A stretch of 64,000 bases of DNA from Hyaloscypha bicolor E (GCF_002865645.1 NW_020194672.1:59902-123901); one strand, 5' to 3'; positions 45,382-60,162 are shown, counted from the stretch's first letter. Notes: generated from the sequence alone by a model not told the origin. Numbers and translations are program-made.

Positions 45382-48300
45382 TTACCTCTCCTCTTGGAAA
45401 AAGCTTGTCCTCAAGCGGGTAGGCACTGTGACGGGAGGAACAGAGCAATGGAACGAGGCTCAAAGATCAATGATTTCCTATGTCTTGAGAATCTAAAGCT
45501 AAGGAGAGAAGGAGTGAGGTGTGGCAGTGGATAAGTAGGTATGGCCAAAACCACTGAAACGCCGAGCTTTGGAAGCGAGCTTGGTTTGAACCATAGCTTG
45601 GAACCTTAGCTGAAACCAACCCCTTTGGCTGAAACCACGTCCGTATCAACCATGTGACACCAGCCGTCACAGGCATTATAGAATTATTATTTAAATCATT
45701 ATAGTTCTCTGTCCCGTCCTCCCAGGCTCGTATCCAGTCGACTAGCTTCTTTGGTGGGCCTGGCTATTATTAATTGGCCAAGTAGTAGTCTCGCAGCTTA
45801 TAGGACGAGTATTTCAGATCGGAGGCCGGATACTAGTTAAGGTCTTCGTTATACCTAACCTAACTAATCCTATATAGGAGCTTTTCTTGTTTTGCTTTTA
45901 ATGCCAGAATATCCTATACTTTGTATTCTCGGTTTATTATTACTTGAATTAGTAGAGATAGTTCGTTCTTCTGGCCAGGTAATAGATTATTAGTAGCCTT
46001 ATATAGATAGTCTAGAGAGAATATATTATGAATTTTAATATTCTCGGGTAGTTTGACCTTATAGGAATTATTAATTTAATATAAGATCGGGTAAGGCCCG
46101 GCTATTTAGTAGTCTAGTTTATTACTAGGGCATTATATTTTCTACTTCTTTATTAATATATATATCTTATCTTCTATTTTAAAATCTATAGAATAATATT
46201 TAGTATTAGTATATTTCTCTATTCTCTTTTATACCTATTCTATATTCTTCTTGCCCCTCTTTATAATATTCTTTATTTATCTAGTAATTTATTAAGCTTT
46301 CGTATTACTTAGCTTGTCTTGGGATATAGTTATTAGAGTTAACTAATTAAAGAAGATTTATAGAAGCCTGCTATTAAGGAGTTTATATAGAAATATACTA
46401 ATAAAGCTATATAAGAAAATAAGTTAAATATAATTAATTATTAGTAAGTACTTATTCTAGTTATCTTAGTAATATATAATATACGGGTATAATTATTAAT
46501 TAATATATTAGTTTATAATTTCCGTCTACCTATTAATTTATAAGTAATATATTATTAATAGCTTTAACTTTATATCTAGAATTCTATTAAATTTCTTTTA
46601 GAATACTAATATAAATTACAGACTATAATTAGAAATAATAAAAGCTAGAGGGCTATAGTAATAATAAATAGTTCAGAGATATATCTTTACTATATTTTTT
46701 GCTATAATTATTTTATAATAAGGTATAAAGATAGCTTGCTTATTTAATTAGTTAATTATAATATATATAATATTATAGCCAGATTTCGAGTTAGGTATTA
46801 ACTTGAAATCTATTATAATATATTATTATAAGTAGTCCGGAACTAGTAAAGAGTAAAGTAAACCAGGGGTTTTATTTCTTGAAATATTTGCTCGTTTATA
46901 TAGTTAGTAATTACGGATATATTAAGTAATATTATATTATATATTTTTCTAGTAATATTATAGCTATAATAGCTTATAGGTTTTGTCTTTACCGGAATAT
47001 ACTATAGAGACTTAATTATAAGCCTTATGAATTAAATCTATATATAACTATTTTCCTGGTATTATAAGTTATCTATAATAAAGTAGTAACTTATTCTCTA
47101 TAATAAAGTTAGTATTATTCCGTTTGGCCTGCTTATAAAAGGCTTATAAAAAGAAGGCTTTATAGTTATCCCGTAGGATCGGTTTAACTAAATTATTTGT
47201 TTTATTAAGATTATTATTATTATCTTAGAAAGTAGAAAGAAAGTTAACTTTAATACTAAGGTCCTAAAGTATCTTTGGATTAACTTAGTTTTAAGAGAAG
47301 AAGGCCTTAGTATAGTATTTCTCTTTTACTTTATCTTACTAGATAATCTCATTATTTCGGTATATTAAAGTATTAGCCTTTATATTCTGTTTACCGGATC
47401 TATATTAGATAATAAAGTAATACTTGGCTAAGGCTTTAGCTTATCTAGCTTATTTACTTATAAGCTTCTTTATTATTATAAAGTACTCTAATAAGTAGTA
47501 GTTTATATAAATCTGGATTTAATAAGTAGTTCCTTAAAGTTCCGGGTACTATTAATCTAAAGACTATATAATAGTAAGTATCTCTTTATTATATATCTCG
47601 TAATTATATTCTATAAATATTATTATTTTTGAGAAGAATATTACGGGATATTACTTATTATTATATTATTAGAAGAGAATACTAGTAATAATACTATTCG
47701 AGGTATTAGTCTCGATTATTAATTATTATTCTAGGTTATAATAATAGAATAGGGCTAATAATATAAGATAGGCTTTAAGCTTCTTAAAAGCATTCTAATA
47801 AATCTTATTAAATAAGAAGGAAATATTTATATATATATAAGATTTAATAAAGGCTTAGTAATCTTACTATAGTTATAGATAAACCTCCTATAGAAGTTAT
47901 AGAATCCTAGAAAGGCTTATATTTCTCTTATAGTTTAAGGAGCTTCTTAATTCTTTATAACTATAATTTTTTTTAGAATTAATTTTAATATTCTTTATAG
48001 AAATAATAAAGCTAAGGTATTTTATATATATAATATGAAATTCGCATTTCTTAATATTTACTTATAAGCCTATATCCTAAAGTTACTAAAGAATCTTCTT
48101 TATATAAAGTTCGTATTCTAACTTGTTATTAGAATAAATAAGGATATTATCTAGATAAGCTATATAAAAGTTATCTAGGTAATTAAATAGGATATTATTT
48201 ATATAAATACTAGTAAGTAACTAGCCTATTAGTTAATCCAAAGAATAAAACCTTATATTTATATATTCTATAATATATATAAAACGTTATTAATTTCTCT

Positions 48301-51087
48301 AATTCGGGATCTATACGAATTCGGTAGAAAGTCTAATAAATATTAAGCTTTATAAAGATTTTGGCTTTACTAATTCTAGCTAAGGTCTTCTTAATAAGAG
48401 AAAGAGAATAATAGTTCTTATAAGTAATCTAATTAAGCTTCTAGTAATTAATATAGAACTATAGGCTTCTATTAGGCTTTTTTATAAAAAGAATAGGGGC
48501 TATAAATAGTAATTAACTAGAAGTAATAAAACTCTTATTAAGGTTCTTTAGGAAGTATTTTTTAGTAGCTTCTAATTCGGCTATTATTATCTTATATAAA
48601 GGGCTATATCTCAGATATTTCTCTGCTTTCTTTTCTAATTATATCTTATAATTATATAACTAATAGAAAAATAAAATATTAGAGGCTTTTTTAGAGAAAG
48701 CCTTATTAAACTTAATATATTATTCGAGAATAATAGGGTTTTCTATATTAGTTCCCGGAAAGAGCTCTCTTTATTATTTAAAAAGGCTATTAATCTTATA
48801 GAAGTTTATAGTAAAGGCTTTATTCTCGAATTATTAGAAGTTATAATATATACCTATAAAGCTAATACTAGTAATCTTAATAGTAAGAGCTTTTACTAGC
48901 TTTCTTTCTATATATAGTTTCTTCTAATATAGGATATTTATAGGGTAAATAATACTAGCTAGAAAGTTTTCTATTTAGTAATAGCTATCTTAAATATCTT
49001 ACTTATAGAAGTATTTAATCTTTGGCTTCTATAAAATAGGAGTAACTAGTACTAGCTTAGGCTCTTTATCCGGATTTAATTCGGAATTAGTAAAATTATA
49101 CTCGGAGATAGTATTATTAGTAAAGCTAGTATATAAAAAGAAGTTAGTAGCAGAGTCATTTTCTATATTATAGTTTTTAATAAAAGCTTATTTCCTAGTA
49201 ATTCGTTATTAGTTCTTCTTATTAAATATATAGTCTCTGGCTTTAATATTTGCTTAATAATTAGAATAAAAGGCATATTTCGGGACAGGAAGTAAAGCTT
49301 CTCGAGATATAGAAATCTCTTATATAACCGACAGTAATAAAAGAAGAAGCTCGGGCTATATTAAATATTAGTAAGGGAATATTATATTATTATTTCTAGT
49401 TAATAATAAGATATATTCTTAAGAAATAGATAATACGGGTTCCTAGCTTACTATTATATTTCTTAATACTAATAGGCTTAAATAAGTACTAGAACTTAAA
49501 GTTAAAAAAAGTAATAATATCTATAATAAGAAAAGTATTAATAAATATAAAACTATTTACTCCGGAGTTAATAAGAGAAAAGATATTAACTAAATATTTA
49601 TTATAAGATAAGCTATAGGATATAATTAAGTATAGTTCTTCTATTAACTAGTCTAGATTAATTTCTATAAAATTAACTTCAAGTTTGCCTAAGAAAAAGT
49701 CTTTTTCTAGATATTTTTATTTCCCGGTATATTATTTATATTAGTTTCTATAAGCTTATTATTTTTCTCTAGTTCCTTAATATTAGTAATATACTTTAAT
49801 ACTAGATAGTTACGGGCTATATAACTAGTCTAAAAGTAATTAAAGCAGGTTAAGATTAAAGTAGAGGTATTTTCTTTTTTAATAGCTAGCTTACTAATAA
49901 TCGGAAGTATTCGGGTTAGTATAAAGATATAAGAAGTTATTATATAGAGCTTAAGAGTAGTAAATATAGAGGTATTAGAAGTAGTAAAGATTAGAAAAAT
50001 AGTAATAGCTCGAGCCTTAATATACTTTTTAAGGCTATTATAAATCTATAATATCTTTATCTCGGAATTAACTAATAAGGCTATATAATATAGGTTATAG
50101 AGTATATAAATAGAATAGTACTAGCTTATAAGTTATTTTTAAAAAAGAAGTATTAGCTTATTATATAGCTTATTAAAATAGTCTTATAAATAGATCTGAG
50201 TTTTATTTACTAAATAAATAAACTTAGTCTTAAACTTATAAAAGATCTAAACCTTATTTATTTATAGCTTCTTATATTTGCATCTAGCTTTATATATATA
50301 ATAAGGATTAATAAAGTATTTACTAAAGTAGTTAATTATTTCTATAACTATCTTAAAAGAATTAGTAGTATTAGGCTTATATTAAATATATAAGTAGTAT
50401 TAGGTATTGCCTTTTATATAGTTAAAGATATAATATATACGAGTGTTTTTATTTATATAATAGTCTATATTAACTTTAAATTTACTAATAATCTGAACTT
50501 ACTAATAATTATAGGTTAGGTTTTTACTATTACTAAGCTTTAAAGAATCCGGAACCTTTATAGAGCAGAACTTACTATACTTAGGAACTTTTCTGGCTAG
50601 ATATATTTATTTAATAAAAGAAACTAGGAAGTTAGGTACTATATTATAGTATTTAGATTAGAAGCGGATATTACCCGAAATATAACCTCTACTAATAGAA
50701 TATTCTCGGGGAAGCTTCTCTATATTAAGCAAGCGAGCTAGACTAATAGCCAAGCTATTTAGGGTTATATAATTAGTTTAGGCATTTATCTGGATCTTGA
50801 CTTGGGCTTATTATAATACAAATATATTAGAATAAATATTAGATAGGATAAGTAATTCTCTCGAGGCAAAAGGTTCTATTCTAGAGATATTCTTAATACT
50901 AGATATAAGAGATAGAATTATAGGATATAAGTAAAAACCTTTAGAAAGGCTATTAGTATAAGAGGCTATATTAAAGGTATTAGATATATATAATTTATAT
51001 ATAGGAAGTTATTTTTTAGAAGTAAATAATTATCTTAGGAGAGATATTCTAAAGCCTTTTTAGGCAGAAAGAATAAGCTTAGTTTAA

Positions 51088-51359
51088 TATTACAGACCTA
51101 TAAAGGAAGCCTATAAATAAGGCACTTATAGGAGAACTATTTATTGAGAAAACTAAGCTAAGGAAGAAAGGAAGTCTCGAGCTAAGGTTCCTTAAATATT
51201 TATAGTTTTTCGCTTATAGCTTGGCCTAATAAGGCTTAATATCCTAAATTTCCTGAAGTATAACTTTCCCTAGCTTTATTATATATAACTATTACGTGAC
51301 CCCAGATACCAGATATTAAATACCAAATGCCAGGCTAGGTAAAATATAGAATTATAACA
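51088..51359 (-). repeat. Right (5') LTR, more heavily mutated
   Basis: 272 bp, same length as the left copy. By eye the differences between the two copies are almost all transitions, mostly in the RIP direction (for example CTTGTGGCTCGG in the left copy is CTTATAGCTTGG here). Confidence 0.9.
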
Positions 51360-54300
51360 AAATTAGAGCTATAGATTCGGGCGGAATTAATTAGAAATCT
51401 AATACTTATATTTATAGTTTATAATCTCTTTATTTTCTAAAAAGGAATTCTATATTTCCTTATTTATTTAAGTAATAAAAATGTATTTCTTATTTTTAGT
51501 AATTATCTTTAAGATATTTATAAACTTAATATTAATTATCTAAATAAAGAAAGTATTAGTAAATTACTAAAGATATATTTTATAAAGAGCTTTAAGGAAT
51601 TCGTTAGTAATTCTATAGTATTCTTATTTATAAATGGATTCTAGAATACTATTATATAATTCTTTAAAGATATAGTTATTTTAATAACTAAATATTGGCT
51701 TCTATTTAACTAGTATTTTATAAGTATAATATTTAAATATATTATTAATATTATTAGTTTTCTTTTTCTTAATTCTTAGAGTTTTTCTAATTAGTATTTC
51801 TTTCTTATTTTCCTTTACTTTATTTCCTAGTATATTATTAGCCTTATACTTAAACTAGTATCTAGATCTATACTATTTATTAAAAGTCTTAGGCTTAGCT
51901 TATTCTTTTTTCTTACTAGATTCTTAATTAGTTATATTAGATTTATTAGCTTTATTAGTAATATTAGTAATAGACTTTATTAGATTAGCTCTAGTTTTAC
52001 TAGCAGAATTTAATTAAATTACTATAGAAATTATAATAGGGGCCTATTCTCTAGGCTTATTATAGAAGCTAGAGAAAGGTTTATTACTATAATATTCTTT
52101 AATAAGAATTCCGGAAGTATTAAAAATATATTATCTAGCCTTAAAATTATTAGCTAATAATAGCTTAAAAACTAATTCTCTAGATTCCGAAATAGCTTTA
52201 GTATATTTAAATACCTTAATAATATCTAATTTAGTAAATATACTAGTATTTTAATATTTCTTATTCTTAATATACTCTAAAATAGCTTTATTAATTAACT
52301 AAATAGCCTTATATACTAAAGCTTTTATTTTAAAAAGAAAATATAACTTCTTATAAATATTTTTATTAAAGTTATTATAGATATTATTAATATATTAACT
52401 AAAGGCTTTATTATATAGTATAATTCTATTCTAATTCTTGGTTTCTAGACTATTTACTATAGTCTTAATCTTATTAAGCTTCTTTTATTTATTTTTAGTA
52501 CTACCTTTAATAATATTCTCGAATTCTCTATTATTAGCTTAATAATTCTTTAGCTTCTCTTTAGTTAATTCTAGTTCAGTTCCGTTTCTAATAAAGATTT
52601 TCTATTTTAAGAGTTTATTATATATATTATTTAGCTTATTAAGGATATTCGTATTAAATTCAATAATTATAGCTATTTTTTCTAATATTAGTAAGCCTTT
52701 TATAACTATTTAAGTTCCCTTAATATTCTAAACTTTAATACTATTAATTTATAGGCTTTTAGTAATATTATAACTTGTAAGAACTAGCTACTATATTTTA
52801 CTAGATTAAGAAATCTATTTTTTAATTATTTAATTATTTTTAAAAAGATTATATAGATATTATTAGTATAATAATTATAGGTTATAAAGTTAAAGGTTTT
52901 TAAAATTATAAGAATTTCTTTTAAATACTTTCTAAAATAAAAAATAAATTAGAATAAACTTGAATTATATAAAAGTATTATATATATTCGAGTTTTCTTT
53001 TTTTCTAGTAAAGAAATAAAGCTAAAATAGTAATATATATAATAGAGAAAATAAATATAATAATTAAGTATATTTAAGATAATATAATTATAAATTAGAA
53101 ATAATTATAGAAAATAAAATATAAAATTAAGCTTTTACTATAGAAAAGAATACTAATATATATATTTAAGGAAATATAATCTGAGAAATAATAATAATAG
53201 GAAAATAAGAAAGTAATATAATAGAAATATAAATATAATAATAGTATTTAAAGTATTAGAATATAAAAGAAAATAATAAAAAATTTATAATATAGGTATA
53301 TTTTAATTTCTTTTATTTATTTAGAGATATTTCTATTAATTCAAAAAATAGTATAAAGAAAAAGAAATAATATAAGAAATATATAAAAAACGAAATATAT
53401 AAATATATTAAAAACATTAAAAAAATATAATATAAGTATTAATAGAAAAGAAGTTAGAATAATAGAATTAAGAAATAATTTAAAATAAGATATTACTTTT
53501 TTCGAAACTAATTTATATCTTTTCTGAAAGCTAATTATAATTATTTAATATTTATTAAAGTCGATTTTATATAATAGAAAACTATTTAGTTAATTAGAAC
53601 TTTAAAATAATATTTATATTAAAAAAGGTAATATTAAAGAATTTGGAGGCTATAGAAAAAAGAATTATAAGATAATATAAATAGGGTTTATAATATTATT
53701 ATTAAGTTAGAAATAATTAATATAGAAATTAATATAGAATATAGGAAAATTAAGTATTTCGAATTAATATTAAGAATATAGGAATTAAAGATATCTTTTT
53801 AATTATTTAGATAATATTTAATAGTAAGAAATAAATTAATAGTAAGAATTAATAAATTATATTAGCTTTTTAAATATATAATATATTAATTAAGCCTTAG
53901 TAGAAGTTTTAAATATAGTTATAATTATATAAAAGAGAAAGCAAGTTTTCTAATACAAGATAGGCTTTAAATAAGCAGATTTAGTTTATCTAATATCTAA
54001 AAAATTCTTAGAATTATATATTATTAAATATCTTTAGAAATAATTATTAGATTTAATAAAGTTCTTTTTTTCTTTTATAAAGCTTCTAGTTAGGTATTTT
54101 ATTTATATATAACTTCTATTTAGGAAATTTACTTAAATATTATAAATAAATTTATAATAGTAGTTTAAATTAAAGTCGAGATTTATAAGTATTATAATTA
54201 AGCTTTAAACCGGTATAAGCCGCGAGATTAGCTAATAGTAAAGCAAATAGGGCTTCTAAAAGGCTTCTAGTTTAGTATTTCTTTCTTTTCTAGAAATATA

Positions 54301-55459
54301 TAAAAAGACTTCTTTTTCTTTCTTTTCTCTATATATTCTAACTATTTATATTACTAAGATATATTAAAAAGAATAATATTTCGGAATTAAGAGTTTATAA
54401 AATAATTTTTAAATTCATTATTTATTTTTAATTCCTAAGGCTCTAGTAATAAAGTCTTTTCTTAAAAATACTATTTAGTAAAATATATAATAATAGTAAT
54501 AACTAGATAATAATAAAAAATAAATAATAGTAAAACTTATTTAATTTTCAGAATAGTAATTTAATAATAATATTTTCTAAAGGCTATAAATAATAGTTAA
54601 AAGAAAAAAATAAAAAGATATATAAAGAATTAAAAGTAATAAGCTTTTTTTTAAATTAAAAAAAGCTCTTATTATTAAATACTTTCTTTTAGTTCTTTAT
54701 AAAAGAAATATATTTTACTTTCTCTAATTCTAGTAATTCTGGAATATATATAATAATATTAATAGCTTTTTTAATTTTCTAAGTACTATTTTATTTATAA
54801 TATTCTATAACTATTTTCTTTTCTAACTCTATATCTGTTTTAAAATATTTATTTATAAGTATATATTTATTATTAATTTTGTTTTTTAGGAAAATACTAG
54901 AATTTATTTCTTCTAATAAATTACTTAAATTAATTTCTAATATATATTTTCCGAAATATAATACTATTAAGCTTTTCTAGTATATAATATTTCTTTAATT
55001 AATTCGTATATCTTACTTTATATAGGCTAAGCTAATAATATAATAGCTTTATATTTTTTAATTTATTTTAATTTATTAATTTAATATTATATATAAGAAC
55101 TAGATTTTTCTCGGAAATAGGCTTTAAATAAATCTAGTAAATAATATTAAATTGCTTTTTTCTTTTTTAGTATTTATAGTTCTTTTTTATTCTGACTTTT
55201 TTAATATTTTTATCTCTTATTTATATTTACTTTATATATATTTCTAGAAGTATTTCTTTATTATAAACTTTATTTTATTTAAGTATTTTCTAGATTAAAA
55301 AGTATATTTCTATAAGTAATATAGCTTCTCTATTATAGATTATATAAAAGAAAGTAAATTCAGTTAGTTTATATATAATAACTTAATTAATAAATAAAAT
55401 ATATAATAATAAATCTATCTAGAGCTTCTTCTTACTTATTATAAGAATAATAAATATTT

Positions 55460-55772
55460 AAATAATTAGTTAATATTCTCTTTTAATTATACTATTTTCT
55501 TTAAAATTATAGGCCAAAATAATAATTCTATTAATTCCTAGTTTATTAAGTTCCTAAATTACTATTTCTTTAAATTCCGATCTATTATTTATTTTAAGCT
55601 ATTTAAATAATTTATATCTATAAATAATTTCTTCTTATATAAATTTAGTAATTTTCTTACTAGTCGAATTCTTTAAAGGTCTGGCTTTAATTTATTCTAA
55701 GAAATTATCTCTAATAATAACTAATAAATTATATTTCTTATAATTTAGTAATTTAATTATATTAATTTCAAG
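55460..55772 (-). pseudogene. Integrase relic of a second gypsy-type retrotransposon
   Basis: The minus strand reads, with stops at expected Gln/Trp codons, LEINIIKLLNYKKYN, LLVIIRDNFLE, IKARPLKNSTSKKITKFI, RSEFKEIVI, ELNKLGINRIIILAYN and ENSIIKREY. The spacing of the RDNF, SEFKE, GI-R and Y-N segments fits the integrase catalytic core of fungal Ty3/gypsy elements. The element's reverse transcriptase should lie at higher coordinates and I could not resolve it. Its LTRs are not established; the arm at 59776-60092 is a candidate 5' LTR. Confidence 0.65.
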
Positions 55773-58700
55773 ATAATAGAAAAGAAATATAGCTTTTATT
55801 AGATATAAAGCCTTTTCTTGTCTTCTTTTATTCTTATATTAATAGAATTTATAAATACTAATATATTTCCGTATATAATTATAGTAATTTTCCTAGTAAT
55901 AATAACTAGCTATTAAATAAAAAGAATTTTTCTTTCTGGTATATCTAATCTTATTATATAGCTCTTTAATAATAATTTCTCTTTGCTTTTAATTATTAAT
56001 AATAAGCCAAGATAAATATATTTTTAGATATAACTCTTTATAATAATTAATTTCTTATATTATAGTTTAAGGCTTTTTTATTTAACTTTCGAAACTCGGC
56101 TTTTAATATTTCTTCCGGTTTAGAAAATATTATAAAATATTATATAATATTTTAGTATTATTTGAAATAGCTATTATTTAAGGAATCTAATAAAATAGTC
56201 GGGTTATTAAATAAAATATACGAATTAGTATTATTATTTATTATTTTACTAGAAGTTATATATAAAAGACTATAGCTTTTATTATATAACTTTCGGATAT
56301 TATTATTTTTTAATATTACTAATTTATTTCTAGATATAATAAAACTTTAATTATTAATCTCTAGTAATTAGATATTATTATTTAAATATTTAGTAAAGGT
56401 TTTAGAAGTCTGATTTCTTAAAATAATATTATATAACTAAACCGGAACTATTTCTTTTAACTAAACTTTCTATCTAATAAGTATTATTCTAATAGTATTA
56501 AACTCTATTACTAATTATTTATTAATATTTTTATTATCTTTAGTATTATCTTTTTATTATAGATATCTCAATAATTTATTAATAATAATATATTTAGTTT
56601 CTTTAATATACTAGATTTTAAAATCAAATAATTAAATTTATACTAGCTAGTAAATAATTAGAGCTTTAGAAAAATCTATAGTTGCTTTATTTAGTTATAT
56701 AATAAGTATATTAGTATCTAGCTCAAGAATAAAATAAACTTTATATAGCTAGAATTATATTTTCTATAAATACTTTATTAGTTCTTAGTATTTTCTTTTA
56801 GTAATATTCTATTTCTATTTAATATTATTTTAAATTCTAGACTTATACTAAATAACTTTCTTTTTTCTTTTATTATTATATTAGCCAAGAGTTCTACTTT
56901 ATTTATTTAGGCTAGTATTTATTATTAATATAATTATTTCCTAACCTTTTAATAGATTATAATATAACTTATAAAGTATTAGAATAATAATAAGCTTTTT
57001 TAAAGAATTCATATAGCTTATATTTATTTATTATCCTATTTCTATATTATATTCTTTCTTATTAAATAATAAATGGATTTAGTAATAATTATAAAGCCTT
57101 TAATTCAAATATAATAATAAATAATAATTCTAATAAATGCTTTACCTTTAGTTATATTATTATAATATTTCTATTTTAAAATCTTAATAATTTCTAAGCT
57201 TAAAGAATTTCTTCTAAATACTTTATAAGCTTTATAATATATAGAATATAGAATAATTTCTAGAGATTTATATAATTAGAGATTAGAAAACTAAAAAACT
57301 CTAGCTAGTTTATAATACTTATATTAAGAAGATTACTAAGAAGTTTAGGATAATAGATAGGAAATATTCTAATATTTTATTATCTGGAATTAATCTTTAG
57401 AAATATAGTAATTAAGCTTATCTATATTAAATTAAGGTATATTAGAAGAAAGTTGGATTACTACTTTATATTATAATTATAATTAGATTAGATATAGCTT
57501 TTATTATTTTACTACTTTCTTAATTCTTAATAAACCCTGTTCTAGAATATTTTATAGCTATAAATTAGGCTTTCTAATATCTTTTTAGAATTTGATTTTT
57601 AATAATTTAATATAATAGAGAATATAGAAAAATATAATTATAGATTATATCTAATATTTTATATATAAATAATCTAGATATATAATAATTAAGCTATAGG
57701 TATATAATCTCTTTATTTAAAGGTTTAATATTATAAAAAGCCGCTTAATAGAATATTATAATTACCTTTTTAACTAAATTAGAAATATATAGAATTACTT
57801 ATATAATAAAAGAAATTATAGCTTTCTAAAAGCTCTGAATTATATTCTATAATAATAAGTAAATTATTTAATTAATTATTAGAAAGAATAAAAGAATTAT
57901 TATAAAGCTTTATTATATTAATATCTAGAATATATAGCTATATTAAAAGTATAATAAAGATGTCTTTTAAGTTATATATCTTTAAACGAATAATATATCT
58001 ATAGACGAATTTATAAAAAATCTATTCTAATTCAAATTCGAGAACTTTAGAGCTTTATTAAATCTTTAAAATATTAGAATAAAAATTAAAATAATTAAAT
58101 AATATAAAAAAAGACGTTTATTTATATCTTTTATTTATAAAATCTATTAAAATAATAGAACTTAAGAGCTAATAGTAAGAGATCTAAAAGTACTCTATTA
58201 TAATATTAATAAGCTTATATAAAAGACTCTTTATCTAATTAGACTATTTCTTATTTTTTCTAATAGCCTTTAAAGCTTTAGTAAAAGAGCTTTTACTACT
58301 ATTCTCTTTATTAAATTTAATAATTTCAAATATAGTATAAATCGAATATCTAAGAATAAATAAATACTTGAAAAGAGTCAGAATCTATAAAGAGAATTAA
58401 GAAAAAGAAGTTTATAACATTTTTAGTAATTGGAAGTTTAATAAAAAAGAGCTATATAATAGAAATATAAGAGATTAAAATAGTAAAATAAGAATAACTA
58501 GAAGTATATTTCTAGTAATAAGAACTTCTAGTAATAATATTATAGTAAAAGCTATTACTCTTGCCTTTTAGAGTAAAAGAGATTATATTAAGTTAAAACA
58601 AGCTTTGAAATAATATAGAGAACTTATAATAACTCATATAAGAGATTTCTCTAAAACTAATATAAATAGAATAAGAAATATAAGGTTTTAAGGTAGTTTT

Positions 58701-59775
58701 TTTTACTTTTAATAAAGAAGTACTAGAAGTATTAGAAAATATTATAGGAATCTGAACCTTAATATTCTATTAAATATAAGCTTTATATTAATAGTTAAAA
58801 GCTATATATATAGCAGTTTTATAAGCTATTTAATATTATCCAAAATTAGTAAAAAATAAAATAAGAATATATTTTAGATTAAAAATATCTTGAATTTGCA
58901 AGCCGGAATTAACTTAATAATAGTATAAGAAGAAATAGAACTAGTATAAGCTATATTTGTAATAATTAGAAGTTTGAAAAGAGAGCTCTGGAATATTAAA
59001 GAAAAGCGGTTTAATTAGAGGCTCTAAAGTTAGTAAAAAGGAAGGCTTTCTATAGGGCTCTTCTAGAATTTAATAATTTGGGAAAATAATATATACTAAG
59101 CCTATTTAGTTCAGAATATTAATATGGCTCTATAAAACTCATATATTAGATAATTTTTATTATTTTAAAGCTTTCTAATTAGATAAAATAGATAAAATAT
59201 AATATTATATCTTTCTAGAAAGTATATTATAATAAGAATTATTAAATTAGGGCTAGTATAATTACTTTATTTAGTTAAGATCTATATTCTTATTTCCTAA
59301 AGCTTTATATTTTACTTAAGCTCTTTTCTAACTAATTTAATTAATTCTTATATTATTTAATATAATTCCCTATTTTATAATCTTTATATATATTATTAAA
59401 ATATCCTATAATATATTTTATAAAGCCGAATATATTTAGCTAATATAGAATAATTAGTATATATAATTTAAGGCATTTAGGGCTATATATATATAAGCTA
59501 TTTACTATTATAAAATAGTAATTAATTTAATATTATTTATTTAATTTATATTATATTTATATAATTCTAGCTTTATTATTAAGCTAATTAAATAAATTAT
59601 AAATACTAAATATTATTTCTATATATTATAAATTATTAAATTAGCTTATATATATTTATTAGAAATATTTTTTAGAATATATTATAAAAGATAATTTTAG
59701 TATAAAAAAGTCCCGAATTACTAGATTTATAAGACCTAATTATAGGCCCTAAAATATTTAGATATATAAGCTTTT

Positions 59776-60092
59776 AATTAGTATAGTATAGTAGGCTATA
59801 TTTGCTAAAAATTATATTATTTTAGTAGTTTTAAGGTTTAGGTTATATAATAAAGGCTATGGCCTTTTATATATAACTTATAGAAATTATATAAGAAAGC
59901 TAGTTTTTCTATAGACTTAGAGAATAATTCTTTATAAGTATTTAATTAATTAAGCTTTTATATACTATATACTATTTATACTTTACTATTTATGCTTTTA
60001 ATTTATTATTTTACTATTAAGTCACGTTTTATACTCTAGTATACTTTATATAGGTTTTTGTTTTATTATAGTTTCTTTCTTATATATTTTAT
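59776..60092 (-). repeat. Right arm of the long inverted-repeat pair
   Basis: Reverse complement of 43594-43912. It ends outward with GTTTTTGTTTTATTATAGTT, which matches the outer end of the left arm. Confidence 0.75.
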
Positions 60093-60162
60093 AGTAAGTA
60101 ATATAAGAAAGATAAAAACTTTATAATTAAGGTAATACTTTTATACCCTTAAACATTATATT

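Larger units (their letters stand above)
45110..51359 (-). mobile_element. Complete chromodomain Ty3/gypsy LTR retrotransposon, RIP-inactivated
   Basis: Two 272-bp direct repeats (45110-45381 and 51088-51359) bound a 6.25-kb element flanked by the 5-bp duplication AAATT (45105-45109 and 51360-51364). The LTR ends read TATTACAG and TTATAACA, consistent with mutated TG..CA termini. The coding strand is minus: a polypurine tract AAGAGGAGAGG lies beside the left (3') LTR at about 45384-45394. The reverse-transcriptase core reads YLDNFYIAYLDNILIYSN (48181-48128), with Asn where Asp is expected. The integrase C-terminal region (about 46270-46040: FKIEDKIYILIKK, LPENIKIHNIFS) and a chromodomain-like tail (REYKV, LLYRIS, VRYNEDL, YPASDLKYSSYKLRDYY; 45930-45770) follow. 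Stops replace Gln and Trp throughout, so it is dead. Confidence 0.9.

Noticed and set aside
45467..45676. Isolated 69-codon minus-strand frame in the AT-rich region
   Set aside because: It continues in frame from the Pol chromodomain tail of the gypsy element and is its C terminus in the weakly mutated end, not a separate gene.
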